A stretch of DNA of 64,000 nucleotides, from NCBI GenBank assembly GCA_023667165.1, contig JAMPAO010000002.1, forward strand, positions 1 through 64,000, in the 5' to 3' direction. Below the pieces are notes generated by a model, which was not told where the DNA came from, ran no database searches, and saw only the letters and a list, made by a program, of their open reading frames with translations. Of this stretch, positions 17,450 through 25,979 are shown piece by piece (the stretch's first letter is position 1; each line of letters begins with the position of its first letter). Position numbers and translations under genes: made by a program. Source of the DNA: Ruminococcus sp. GTDB taxonomy: Bacteria > Bacillota > Clostridia > Oscillospirales > Ruminococcaceae.

Positions 17450-19711
17450 TTATTCTCTTGCTTTTTTCAATGCTGCAGCAAGAGCCGCGAGAAGTATCAC
17501 GGAAACCGCCATGACGGGAGCTGCGGAAGAATTCTCTCCGCCCTCGGCTTCAAGGCCTGCGCCCGCCGCGATATCCTCCGCGTACGCAACGTCGTAGTCG
17601 CCGGAAGCGATAACGTAGTTGGAAGCGTGAGTGAGATCGAAGGAGAAGCCTCTGTCGTCGCCGACAGTACCCTCGGATATGAGCGAGAACGCACCCTCGC
17701 CGGTTCTGAGGAACGCCTTGGCGGGTTTGTTCTTGGAAACGCCCTTCATGGTAACGGTAACAGTCACCTTGCTTATGCCGGGGAAGCTGCCGTTATGGGC
17801 AATGCCGAGCTGTCTTACCTCGGCTGCGCCCGCGAATTCCTTAAGCTCCTTAGAGGTGAGGAACTTGCCGGTGCTCGAGAAATCGATATCGGCAACCTTT
17901 GAGCCGTCTACGTCGTCACTGTTAACAGAAACGGTGTAGCCGCTGTAGCGGAACTCAACGGTAACATTGTCCTTGCCTGCAAGGCTCTTGAGCAGATCGC
18001 CGGAAACAGGCTCGTCGGGATCGGCAACAACAGTTACCGTTTCACCGGAAGAAGCGTTCCTTACCGCGCCTGCCGCCTGTGCGGAATTTACCGCTCCGCC
18101 CGTTGTGTAGGCGTTAGAGGGAGTACCGCTGCCGCCTGTTCTTGTGGGAACGGCAGTGCCTGCGGGTACGGGCGTGGGATCGGGCGTAGGCTCGGGCTCG
18201 GGTGTAGGTTCGGGCGTAGGTGTAGGCTCCGGCTCCGGAGTAGGCTCGGGTGTAGGCTCGGGCTCGGGCTCGGGAGTTACCGAGGTATCTGCGCCGATAT
18301 TAACGGTAAGGGCAAATTCAATGGTCTTTGCCGCTTCGTCGAATGTGTATCCCAAAGTAGCGCCGCCTGCGGGAACGTAGGTATCTCCCTCTTTCATTAC
18401 CTTGGTCAGATCGACCGTTACGGGAACGGTAACCGTGCTTTCGGCAGTGTAGATTTCGGGGAGAACTACGGTCGCGCAGTTTCTCAGTGCAACTGCGGGG
18501 AGCTTAGCGTGCTCGCTGTTGGAAGCGGCAAGATTAAGCTGGATGGTGCGTGCTGCTATCTCGGACTTTATTTTGCTCGAGATAACGGAGGAATCGGCGT
18601 TGTAGTCAACGCTGATCGAGGAGCTGCCGCTTACGGTGTAGCTGTCGTACACTGCGGGTATCCAGTCGAGAACGTTAAGAGTGCAGACAGCGGAAGTCGC
18701 CGTACCCTCTTTAACAACGTATTTTTCCGCGCCTGCCGTCGTAAGGGCAAAGGTCACGGTAACAGCCGAGCCGTCGGAAACTGCGGAAAGACCGTAGTCT
18801 GCAGCGGTGAGATCGTCAATACCCGTTACGGAGGATTCCTCAAGCACGAGATTTGCCTGTTCCGTAACGTCCGTTGTGTAAACGGTGAGAGTTTCGGGAA
18901 CGGTGAGAACGGGTTCGATCTCTACGAACTTTGCGGGCATTTTGTAAAGTCCTACTTTTGTGATGGTAGCACCATCACCATTGATCATGATACCGTTTTC
19001 AATCATTGCATCTGTTAATTCTACAGCTATAGCACTGTTTGCGTTATAGCCTGTTGCGGACGCGTCCCATGTGCCGCCATCGGTAATATAGAACTGACCG
19101 TACAGGTATGTACTGTTATTTTCGCCCTCATGTTCTGCCAAAGTATATTCTACTTTAACATATATATTTTCGGACGATTCAACATAACTGGAAACATCTG
19201 TAATCTTGACCTTTCCGCTCCAATCAACTGCACCAAGTCCTGTTGTCCATGTATGGATTTCTTCCAGTACAGTTGCAGAATAAAGATTTACTTTTGTAAT
19301 GTTCACGTCGCCGCCGTTGAACATTATACCGTTCTCAACCATAGCAGACGTAAATAAACCATATACCGTACCGCCGCTGTTGTACCATGTTGCAGATTTA
19401 GTCCAATCGCTTTGGTCGGCAATATAAAACTGACCGCCGCTCGTAGTAAATGTAACGGCAATCACCGCATTGTCAGCATAATCGGCATATGCAGTCAAAG
19501 CTGTTTTGTCGATCCAAGCCGCGTCGCCGTTGTCATTGTTCCACGCAACAGCTCCAAGGTTTGTAGCTATAGTTCCGATCAGCTCGGAATCAATATCAAC
19601 AACAGTGTTGTCAACAACGCTTACCTCTGCGCTGACATTGACAGGAACAACAGCCAAAGACAAAGCCATAGCAGCCGCCGTCAAAGCGGAAAGAATTTTT
19701 TTCAGCTTCAT
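17450..19711 (-). CDS. Large secreted surface protein with C-terminal membrane anchor
   Basis: 753 aa. Signal peptide (KKILSALTAAAMALSLAVV...VSA), then two related beta-rich modules of about 100 aa sharing the pattern GQFYI.D...W..SAT.YN and MIENGIMINGDGATITKVGLY; these look like carbohydrate-binding modules. A low-complexity Glu-Pro-Thr linker (TPEPEPTPTPEP) and a further beta domain follow, ending in a hydrophobic helix VMAVSVILLAALAAALKKARE, a membrane anchor with a basic tail and no LPxTG. The ATG at 19711 lies 12 bases from AAGGAGG; an in-frame ATG at 19723 overlaps that site and is unlikely. Family unknown; polysaccharide binding is an inference. Confidence 0.75.
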   Translation of the reverse strand: MKLKKILSALTAAAMALSLAVVPVNVSAEVSVVDNTVVDIDSELIGTIATNLGAVAWNNDNGDAAWIDKTALTAYADYADNAVIAVTFTTSGGQFYIADQSDWTKSATWYNSGGTVYGLFTSAMVENGIMFNGGDVNITKVNLYSATVLEEIHTWTTGLGAVDWSGKVKITDVSSYVESSENIYVKVEYTLAEHEGENNSTYLYGQFYITDGGTWDASATGYNANSAIAVELTDAMIENGIMINGDGATITKVGLYKMPAKFVEIEPVLTVPETLTVYTTDVTEQANLVLEESSVTGIDDLTAADYGLSAVSDGSAVTVTFALTTAGAEKYVVKEGTATSAVCTLNVLDWIPAVYDSYTVSGSSSISVDYNADSSVISSKIKSEIAARTIQLNLAASNSEHAKLPAVALRNCATVVLPEIYTAESTVTVPVTVDLTKVMKEGDTYVPAGGATLGYTFDEAAKTIEFALTVNIGADTSVTPEPEPEPTPEPTPEPEPTPTPEPTPEPEPTPDPTPVPAGTAVPTRTGGSGTPSNAYTTGGAVNSAQAAGAVRNASSGETVTVVADPDEPVSGDLLKSLAGKDNVTVEFRYSGYTVSVNSDDVDGSKVADIDFSSTGKFLTSKELKEFAGAAEVRQLGIAHNGSFPGISKVTVTVTMKGVSKNKPAKAFLRTGEGAFSLISEGTVGDDRGFSFDLTHASNYVIASGDYDVAYAEDIAAGAGLEAEGGENSSAAPVMAVSVILLAALAAALKKARE

Positions 19712-19851
19712 TGTAAAAAACATCCTCCTTTTAAGTAAAATTTAAATAACGTTACAGCACCGCCGCGCAGCATTGCGGCTGTACTATACTTAATTAAATT
19801 ATAACATAACCTTTAACAAATGCACAATAGCAATTTACAAAAATATTAAAC

Positions 19852-19870
19852 AAAAAAAAAAAAAAAAAAA
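19852..19870. repeat. Poly-A tract of 19 bases with flanking 9-base direct repeats
   Basis: An uninterrupted A19 run lies between two copies of GCACAATAG (19822-19830 and 19881-19889), in the gap between the surface protein promoter region and the first small-peptide locus. Confidence 0.8.
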
Positions 19871-19919
19871 TAGTCATTTTGCACAATAGGCATTTGCGGC
19901 GGGCGGTTTTGGGGAATTA

Positions 19920-19948
19920 TTGACATAAGCCGCCAAATGTATTATAAT
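19920..19948 (+). promoter_or_regulatory. Consensus promoter of small-peptide locus 1
   Basis: TTGACA (19920-19925), exactly 17 bases, TATAAT (19943-19948). Predicted transcript start near 19955, right at the GCCGGAC/GTCCGGC 5' hairpin (19956-19962 / 19974-19980). Confidence 0.9.
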
Positions 19949-20017
19949 AAAAACAGCCGGACAAGCAAAGCAAGTCCGGCGCGAAAGCAGTCCATAACGG
20001 TAGGCGGCCGCGTTTTT

Positions 20018-20039
20018 CCCCTTTCCCTTGCGAAAGGGG
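20018..20039 (+). promoter_or_regulatory. Hairpin hiding the ribosome site of peptide 1
   Basis: CCCCTTTC (20018-20025) pairs perfectly with GAAAGGGG (20032-20039). The right arm is the Shine-Dalgarno region of the peptide at 20048, so translation should be low unless the structure opens. Copy 2 has the same hairpin at 20397-20404 / 20411-20418. Confidence 0.75.
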
Positions 20040-20047
20040 GTGTTGAA

Positions 20048-20140
20048 ATGAGTGTTGATACTATCTTATCAATAGTAATGGCATTGTTTGTCATTGTGAC
20101 ATGGTACATAGATCATCACGATAACGACAAAAAAGACTAA
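20048..20140 (+). CDS. Small hydrophobic peptide, candidate type I toxin 1
   Basis: 30 aa peptide with one membrane-spanning stretch (ILSIVMALFVIVTWYI) and a charged tail HHDNDKKD, the layout of Fst/TxpA/holin-like type I toxins. The ATG at 20048 is preceded by GGGGGTG, itself held in a hairpin. A perfect promoter lies at 19920-19948, and a convergent antisense RNA starts near 20243 and terminates inside the last codons of this gene. The leader sequence GAAAGCAGTCC (19983-19993) recurs inverted at 20228-20238, so the long mRNA could fold end to end. A second copy follows at 20429. Toxicity is inferred from this architecture, not shown. Confidence 0.7.
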   Translation: MSVDTILSIVMALFVIVTWYIDHHDNDKKD

Positions 20141-20243
20141 CCGCCCAAGCCTGAACCCTTGGACGGTTGGTTACTAACATCATGTTAGTGACATAAAAAC
20201 CAACAGGGGAAAAGCGCACCGTCTATCGGACTGCTTTCCTTAT
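20129..20243 (-). ncRNA. Candidate antisense RNA (antitoxin) 1
   Basis: Predicted from a perfect minus-strand promoter (TTGACA 20273-20278, 17 bases, TATAAT 20250-20255) and a terminator hairpin 20139-20149 / 20158-20168 followed by six Ts (20129-20134). It would be about 115 bases long and complementary to the end and 3' region of the small-peptide mRNA. It also contains a second small hairpin (ACTAAC/GTTAGT). Confidence 0.7.
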
Positions 20244-20249
20244 GGTTAT

Positions 20250-20278
20250 ATTATAGCACGGCACACGGGCAATGTCAA
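20250..20278 (-). promoter_or_regulatory. Consensus promoter of antisense RNA 1
   Basis: Minus-strand TTGACA (20273-20278) and TATAAT (20250-20255) with 17-base spacing; a perfect sigma-A promoter facing the peptide gene. Confidence 0.9.
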
Positions 20279-20298
20279 GACATTTTTCCGAAAAAATA

Positions 20299-20327
20299 TT
20301 GACACGTAAAAACAAATGTATTATAAT
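20299..20327 (+). promoter_or_regulatory. Consensus promoter of small-peptide locus 2
   Basis: TTGACA (20299-20304), 17 bases, TATAAT (20322-20327), 379 bases downstream of the equivalent promoter of locus 1. Confidence 0.9.
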
Positions 20328-20428
20328 AAAAGCAGCCGGACAAGCAATGCAAGTCCGGCGCGAAAGCAGTCCATAACGGTAGGCGGTTGTGCTTTTCCCC
20401 TTTCCCTTGCGAAAGGGGGTGTTAGAGT

Positions 20429-20527
20429 ATGTTCAATGATATTATCGCGTTGGTCGGGTTACTGATCAACATTGCACGATTTGTTCGTGACGTAATTCAT
20501 GACGTACATAATAACAAAAAAGACTAA
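20429..20527 (+). CDS. Small hydrophobic peptide, candidate type I toxin 2
   Basis: 32 aa peptide with a hydrophobic segment (IIALVGLLINIARFV) and the tail HDVHNNKKD, resembling the HHDNDKKD tail of peptide 1 while the membrane segments differ. Leader, hidden ribosome site, 3' hairpins and antisense promoter are nearly identical to locus 1, so the two loci arose by tandem duplication with divergence mainly in the coding part. That pattern fits paired toxins whose antisense RNAs need to remain specific. Function not shown. Confidence 0.68.
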   Translation: MFNDIIALVGLLINIARFVRDVIHDVHNNKKD

Positions 20528-20633
20528 CCGCCCAAGCCCTTAACCTTGTGCGGTTAGTTACTAACATCATGTTAGTGACATATAATCGATAAACAGGGGA
20601 AAAGCGCACCGTCTATCGGACTGCTTTCCTTAT
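20516..20633 (-). ncRNA. Candidate antisense RNA (antitoxin) 2
   Basis: Predicted from the promoter at 20640-20668 and a terminator: stem 20526-20536 / 20545-20555 with one mismatch, then six Ts on the minus strand (20516-20521). The mismatch lies at a different stem position than in copy 1, so the stem is kept by selection or by separate drift. Confidence 0.68.
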
Positions 20634-20639
20634 GGTTAT

Positions 20640-20668
20640 ATTATAGCACGGGATACGGGCAATGTCAA
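20640..20668 (-). promoter_or_regulatory. Consensus promoter of antisense RNA 2
   Basis: Minus-strand TTGACA (20663-20668), 17 bases, TATAAT (20640-20645). Confidence 0.9.
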
Positions 20669-20772
20669 GACATTTTTCCGAAAAAATCACCGAGCCGGTA
20701 CGGAAATGATTCCTTTTGACCTCCGGCTTGATTTTTATCGTCCTTGCCTGCGTTAAATTATTTCGATATGTG

Positions 20773-20801
20773 TTGACTTTTTTTTGTCAAAGTATTATAA
20801 T
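20773..20801 (+). promoter_or_regulatory. Promoter of the hybrid kinase operon with overlapping inverted repeat
   Basis: TTGACT (20773-20778), 17 bases, TATAAT (20796-20801). The -35 box forms an inverted repeat TTGAC-T8-GTCAA (20773-20790), a possible operator. Confidence 0.7.
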
Positions 20802-20890
20802 GTTAATAATATGGTATAGATAAGAAATATCCGCGGAAAAATTTCGCCGCGCTGCGTAATATTATATAAAATGTTTTGGAGGAAGCAGTT

Positions 20891-23800
20891 ATGTATCACT
20901 GCCATATCGGTTTTTACCTGGCGGGGGAACGGCAAGATCTGTTTGAGATAATAAAGCAAATGCCCGCCCTTGAAAATTTTACTCATGATTTTTCCGATAA
21001 TATCTCCGCCGAAAACGCGGACGTTATTATTACCGACGCTTCGGGAGATAAGCTGAAGAGCCTTATCCGCGGCAAAAAAGCCTCCGCAGAGCTGATACTG
21101 CTTGCCGGCAAGGATAAAATATCCCTGCCGGACGGCGAGCTTTCGGAGATAAGCGATATATGGACGCTTCCTCTGTCAGGTACCGAGCTTCGTTTCCGTT
21201 TCCTGAAATGGCAGCGCGAACAGAAAAAAGACAAGGATCTGTGGGAAACGCGCCAGTTCCTTGACGCCACCATCAACAATATCCCGAACCTTGTGTGGTA
21301 TAAGGATAAAAACGGCGTGCATGAAAAGGTGAACGCCAGCTTCTGCAAAACCGTCAACAAGACCATGGAGCAGATCGAGGGACAGACCCACGCGTACATA
21401 TGGGGAGTGGCTACCGACGATCCCTCCTGTATCGAATCCGAAGCCGAGGTAATGAACACGAAAAAAACCTTTGTATCCGAGGAAAAGGTCAGATCGAGCG
21501 AGGGAGAAAAGCTGCTCGCTACCTACAAATCCCCTCTTTACGATATCGACGGCAGCATTATGGGTACCGTGGGCGTTGCGATAGACATTACACAGGAAAG
21601 GACCTATCAGGAGTATATAACCCAAAGAAACAACAATCTCGAAGCCATATTTACAAATATGGACTGCGGCATCCTGTGCCATACCGTGGACGGCTCGAAA
21701 ATACTGAACGTAAATCACGCGGCTTTGAGTATTTTAGGCTACAGCTCGGAGGAAGAACTTACCGCCGAAGGCTTTAACATGGTCGCCGCTTCGGTGCTTG
21801 AAGAGGATAAGGGCAAGCTGCGCAACGCGATGAGCAAGCTGCACGAGCCCGGCGACAGCATAAGCGTAGAGTACCGCGTAGAACACAAAAACGGAGAAAT
21901 ACGCCATGTCATGGGAAATATAAAGCTGCTGGATGAAAACGGGATTTTGTCATATCAGCGCTTCCTGCTTGACTGCACCGCCCAGAAGCTGACGGAAAAT
22001 ATGAAAAGAATGGAGCATGAACGGCGCCAGACAGAGCTGATACACGCACTGAGCATAGACTACAATCTCGTGTGCTTTTTCGATCTGGACACGGGCAACG
22101 GCTATTCCCTGCGCATAAACGACTGCGGCGAGGGCGTTCTCGACAGCATATTCACCGGAAAGCCGACGCTTGAGGACGGTATCAAGCGTTATGTAAACAA
22201 CTGCGTTTACGACGAGGACAGGGAAAGAATGCTGAATACGTGCAGCGCCGAAAATCTGAAGAAGCTGCTTTCGGATAAAAGCAGCACATATATCACCTAC
22301 CGTACATTATGCGGAGGCGAAACGAAATATTTCCAGATGAAGGTCGTACGCGCAGGCTCATGGGACGAGAGCAAAACGATAGTGCTCGGCTTTAAGAGCG
22401 TTGACCGCCAGATGAAGGACGAAATAGAGAAAAAACGCCTGCTGGAGGACGCTCTTTTGCAGGCAAACAGAGCAAACCAGGCAAAAAGCGTTTTCCTTTC
22501 AAATATGTCCCACGATATACGCACGCCCATGAACGCCATTGTAGGCTTTACGTCGCTTGCCATCAATCAGATCGACAACAAGGAAAAGGTCGGCGACTAT
22601 CTGAAAAAGATACTCGCATCCGAGCAGCATCTGCTCAGCCTTATAAACGACGTTCTGGACATGAGCCGCATAGAAAGCGGCAAGGTACATCTTGAAAACG
22701 CTCCCTGCCGCATTTCGGATATTCTCGACGGACTTGCGGGCATAGTTCACGTGGATATTGTTTCAAAGCATATCGACCTTATCATAGACAGCTCGGATAT
22801 CTCCGCCGAAAGCATGATCTGCTGCGACAAGCTGAGGCTCAACCAGGTGCTGCTGAATCTGCTCAGCAACGCGGTGAAATACACCAATCCCGGCGGCAGC
22901 ATAGCAATAAAGGTCACAAGCAGACCCGCGGCAAACGAGGGCTTCGAGGTATATGAATTCTCCATACAGGACACGGGCATAGGCATGAGCAGCGAGTTCG
23001 TTTCCCGAATATTCGAACCGTTTGAAAGAGAACGCAACTCCACCATCAGCGGAATACAGGGCACGGGTCTGGGCATGGCTATCACCAAAAAGATAGTCGA
23101 CATGATGCACGGAGCGATCGACGTGCAAAGCAAGCAGGGAGAGGGTACTCTGGTAACGGTCCGCTTTACGTTCGCCATTTACAGCGAAGAGGACGCGGAG
23201 AGAGAATCGCGGGAATTTGAGGGTCACAGCGCGCTTATCGTCAACAACCATTCCTCAAGCTGCATAAAGCTGTCCTATATACTGGAGCAGCTCGGAATGC
23301 ACACGGAACAGGCTTTGTCGGGCGAGGACGCCGTAAGATCTGCGTCGGACGCGATGGAAGCCGGCAGACCCTACGATGTCTTTATCATCGACTCCGATCT
23401 GCACACGGGCATTGACGCCATTGAAACGGTACGCCTTATCAAGGATATGTTCAGCGAAAAAAACGCCATTATATTAATGACCGCCTACGACTGCTCCGGC
23501 ATTGAGGAAAGAGCTCTGGACGCGGGCGTATCGGCATTTTGCAGCAAGCCGCCGCTGCTTGAGGAGATCAGGAACAGCCTGATAACCGTCAGAGAAAAGC
23601 AGTCCTCCGCCTCGGCGGAAAGAAAAAGCTACTCGGGGCGCATACTGCTTGCGGAGGATAATATGCTCAACCAGGAGATCGCGGAGGCGATACTCAACGA
23701 GGCAGGCTTTACCGTGGAAATAGCCGAAAACGGCAAAATAGCCGTGGATATGCTCAAAAGATCCGCTCCCGGGTATTACAAGCTCATACTTATGGATCTG

Positions 23801-24007
23801 CAAATGCCCATTATGAACGGTCTGGAAGCGTCAATGGCTATCCGCGCGCTGAGCGACAAACAGCTTGCGGAAATACCCATCTTCGCCATGACCGCAAACG
23901 CTTTCGAGGAGGATAAGCAAGCCGCGCTCAAATGCGGAATGAACGGTCATATCGCAAAACCCATAGACGTCAATATCCTGTTCGATACGCTGGATAAGGT
24001 CATGTAA
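20891..24007 (+). CDS. Cytoplasmic PAS hybrid histidine kinase / response regulator
   Basis: 1038 aa signalling protein without membrane segments. Order: N-terminal receiver-like domain lacking the phosphorylation pocket (residues 1-105), PAS domains (about 115-235 and 245-365) and a third sensor-like region, HisKA with H541 (SNMSHDIRTPMNAI), HATPase with GTGLGM near 724, a degenerate receiver (about 780-900, LIVNNHSSS lacks the acidic pair), and a complete C-terminal receiver (915-1037, AEDN; LILMDLQMP with the phospho-Asp near 969). The ATG at 20891 follows TTGGAGGAAG. It heads an operon with a radical SAM protein, hisC and an acetyltransferase; the signal is unknown. Confidence 0.9.
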   Translation: MYHCHIGFYLAGERQDLFEIIKQMPALENFTHDFSDNISAENADVIITDASGDKLKSLIRGKKASAELILLAGKDKISLPDGELSEISDIWTLPLSGTELRFRFLKWQREQKKDKDLWETRQFLDATINNIPNLVWYKDKNGVHEKVNASFCKTVNKTMEQIEGQTHAYIWGVATDDPSCIESEAEVMNTKKTFVSEEKVRSSEGEKLLATYKSPLYDIDGSIMGTVGVAIDITQERTYQEYITQRNNNLEAIFTNMDCGILCHTVDGSKILNVNHAALSILGYSSEEELTAEGFNMVAASVLEEDKGKLRNAMSKLHEPGDSISVEYRVEHKNGEIRHVMGNIKLLDENGILSYQRFLLDCTAQKLTENMKRMEHERRQTELIHALSIDYNLVCFFDLDTGNGYSLRINDCGEGVLDSIFTGKPTLEDGIKRYVNNCVYDEDRERMLNTCSAENLKKLLSDKSSTYITYRTLCGGETKYFQMKVVRAGSWDESKTIVLGFKSVDRQMKDEIEKKRLLEDALLQANRANQAKSVFLSNMSHDIRTPMNAIVGFTSLAINQIDNKEKVGDYLKKILASEQHLLSLINDVLDMSRIESGKVHLENAPCRISDILDGLAGIVHVDIVSKHIDLIIDSSDISAESMICCDKLRLNQVLLNLLSNAVKYTNPGGSIAIKVTSRPAANEGFEVYEFSIQDTGIGMSSEFVSRIFEPFERERNSTISGIQGTGLGMAITKKIVDMMHGAIDVQSKQGEGTLVTVRFTFAIYSEEDAERESREFEGHSALIVNNHSSSCIKLSYILEQLGMHTEQALSGEDAVRSASDAMEAGRPYDVFIIDSDLHTGIDAIETVRLIKDMFSEKNAIILMTAYDCSGIEERALDAGVSAFCSKPPLLEEIRNSLITVREKQSSASAERKSYSGRILLAEDNMLNQEIAEAILNEAGFTVEIAENGKIAVDMLKRSAPGYYKLILMDLQMPIMNGLEASMAIRALSDKQLAEIPIFAMTANAFEEDKQAALKCGMNGHIAKPIDVNILFDTLDKVM

Positions 24008-24010
24008 CAT

Positions 24011-24895
24011 ATGGAATATGTCAAGGCAAAGACCATACTGCAAAAAACCAAATCAACCGAATGGTTCGGCACGGATTACAATATGAACCTTTACCGAGGC
24101 TGCTGCCACGGCTGCATATACTGCGACAGCCGCAGCAAATGCTACGGTATAGAGGATTTCGGCAAGGTAAGAGGCAAGGAAGACTGCTTGAAAATACTCC
24201 GTGACGAGCTGAAAAGAAAGGTACGCACGGGGGTAATAGGCACGGGAGCGATGAGCGATCCCTACAACCCGTATGAAAGGACAGAGCTGCTTACAAGGCA
24301 TTCACTGGAGCTGATAAACGCATATGAGTTCGGCTGCGCGATACTGTCCAAAAGCGCGCTTATTGCCAGAGATATCGACCTGTTTCTTGCGATAAAGGAA
24401 CACTCCCCCATGATATGCAAGATGACTGTAACGGCTGCGGACGATAATATCAGCCGCATTGCCGAGCCTAACGTTTCCCCGTCCTCGGAACGGTTTGACG
24501 CTTTGAGCAGGCTCAGCGGCGCAGGTCTGTTCACGGGTATTGTTATGATGCCCATACTGCCGTTTATAGAGGACAGCGCGGAAAATATACTCGGTACCGT
24601 CCGCATGGGGCATGAGGCGGGAATAAAATTTATCTACGCCGATTTCGGAATGACCCTGCGGGAGGGAAACAGAGAGTATTTTTACGAAAAGCTGGACGAG
24701 AGCTTCCCCGGACTGCGTGAAAAATATACCGCCCGATACGGCGGCGCCTATGAATGCGCATGCTCCAACGCCGCAGCTCTCAGGCGGAGCTTTGCGGCGG
24801 AATGCGAACGCTTCGGCATTCTTTACAAAATGCGCGATATCGTCGCCGCAAGCCGCACGGGATATAAAAACAGTCAGCTAAGCTTTTTTGACTGA
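24011..24895 (+). CDS. SPL-like radical SAM protein
   Basis: 294 aa enzyme of the spore-photoproduct-lyase-like/Rv2578c radical SAM group. The Fe-S cluster cysteines are C31, C35 and C38 (CCHGCIYC, CX3CX2C). TGAMSDPYNPYE is characteristic of this subgroup. It starts three bases after the kinase stop. True spore photoproduct lyase carries extra motifs that I do not see, so substrate is unassigned. Confidence 0.8.
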   Translation: MEYVKAKTILQKTKSTEWFGTDYNMNLYRGCCHGCIYCDSRSKCYGIEDFGKVRGKEDCLKILRDELKRKVRTGVIGTGAMSDPYNPYERTELLTRHSLELINAYEFGCAILSKSALIARDIDLFLAIKEHSPMICKMTVTAADDNISRIAEPNVSPSSERFDALSRLSGAGLFTGIVMMPILPFIEDSAENILGTVRMGHEAGIKFIYADFGMTLREGNREYFYEKLDESFPGLREKYTARYGGAYECACSNAAALRRSFAAECERFGILYKMRDIVAASRTGYKNSQLSFFD

Positions 24896-24914
24896 TAAAA
24901 AAGGAGAACCGATA

Positions 24915-25973
24915 ATGAGCGGTTGGAAGGACAATCTTATAAAAATAACCCCCTATACGGCGGGAGAGCAGCCGGATAAAAAGGATTTTATAAAGCTAAA
25001 CGCCAATGAAAACCCCTATCCCCCCTCCCCGCTGGTGATAAAGGCGATAAAGGAGTTCGGCGCAGATAAGCTGAACGTTTATCCCGATTCAAACGCAGCG
25101 CCCCTGGCGGAATGCATTGCCGGAAGGCTGGGACTGAAAAAGGAAAATATCTTCATAGGCAACGGCTCGGACGACGTTCTTGCCCTTGCGTTCAGAGCCT
25201 TTTTCAATTCGGATAAACCGGTGATTTATCCCGATATAACCTATTCGTTCTATCCCGTGTGGTGCAGTATGCTCAATATCCCATACAGGACCGTACCCAC
25301 GGACGGCGGATTTAACATAAACGGGGCGGATTACAGTATCCCCAACGGAGGAATAGTTATCTGCAATCCCAACGCTCCCACAAGCATAGGAAGAGGACTT
25401 GACCTTATTGAGGAGATACTGGCGGAAAATCCCGGCAGCGTGGTCATAGCGGACGAGGCATATGTGGATTTCGGCGGCGTATCGGCTGTGCCGCTGCTGA
25501 AAAAATATCCCAACCTTGCGGTGGTGCAGACCTTTTCCAAATCGCGGAGCATGGCGGGAATGAGAATAGGCTTCTGCGCTGCGGGAGAGGAGCTTATATC
25601 CGCTTTGCGCGCTGCCAAGGATTCGTATAATTCCTATCCAATAGACTCCGTTGCCATAGCGGCGGGCTGCGCTTCAATATCGGACGAGGAGTATTTCTGC
25701 GCAGCGGTCAAAAAAATAATCCGCACAAGGGAACGCCTTACCGAAAAGCTCCGCGAAATGGATTTTGACGTTCAAAACAGCAGCACGAATTTCCTCTTTG
25801 CCTCTCATCCCCATCATAAGGCGGCGGATATCGGAGCGTATCTTAAAACAAAGGATATTTACGTAAGATATTTCAACAAGCCGAGGATAGACAACCATTT
25901 AAGGATAACGGTGGGAACGGACGGACAGACCGATATGCTCATTGCCGCGCTGGAAAAATACATAAAAGGGTGA
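24915..25973 (+). CDS. hisC: Histidinol-phosphate aminotransferase
   Basis: PLP enzyme converting imidazole-acetol phosphate to histidinol phosphate (fold type I). Motifs: KLNANENPYPPSP near the N terminus, DEAYVDF, and the PLP lysine K209 in FSKSRSMAGMRIG. 352 aa from the ATG at 24915, which has AAGGAG eight bases upstream; an earlier in-frame ATG would overlap the preceding gene. It is isolated from other his genes here, so a related aminotransferase role (e.g. aromatic) is possible. Confidence 0.85.
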   Translation: MSGWKDNLIKITPYTAGEQPDKKDFIKLNANENPYPPSPLVIKAIKEFGADKLNVYPDSNAAPLAECIAGRLGLKKENIFIGNGSDDVLALAFRAFFNSDKPVIYPDITYSFYPVWCSMLNIPYRTVPTDGGFNINGADYSIPNGGIVICNPNAPTSIGRGLDLIEEILAENPGSVVIADEAYVDFGGVSAVPLLKKYPNLAVVQTFSKSRSMAGMRIGFCAAGEELISALRAAKDSYNSYPIDSVAIAAGCASISDEEYFCAAVKKIIRTRERLTEKLREMDFDVQNSSTNFLFASHPHHKAADIGAYLKTKDIYVRYFNKPRIDNHLRITVGTDGQTDMLIAALEKYIKG

Positions 25974-25979
25974 TCCGAA

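Larger units (their letters stand above)
19920..20668. repeat. Tandem duplication of the small-peptide/antisense cassette
   Basis: Two direct copies of about 360-370 bases (19920-20278 and 20299-20668). Promoters, leaders and 3' regions are almost identical; the peptide-coding parts are not. Confidence 0.88.

Noticed and set aside
24011..24895. True spore photoproduct lyase (splB)
   Set aside because: Only the radical SAM cluster and the SPL-like subgroup motif are visible; family-wide residues of SplB are not evident, so the specific name is not used.
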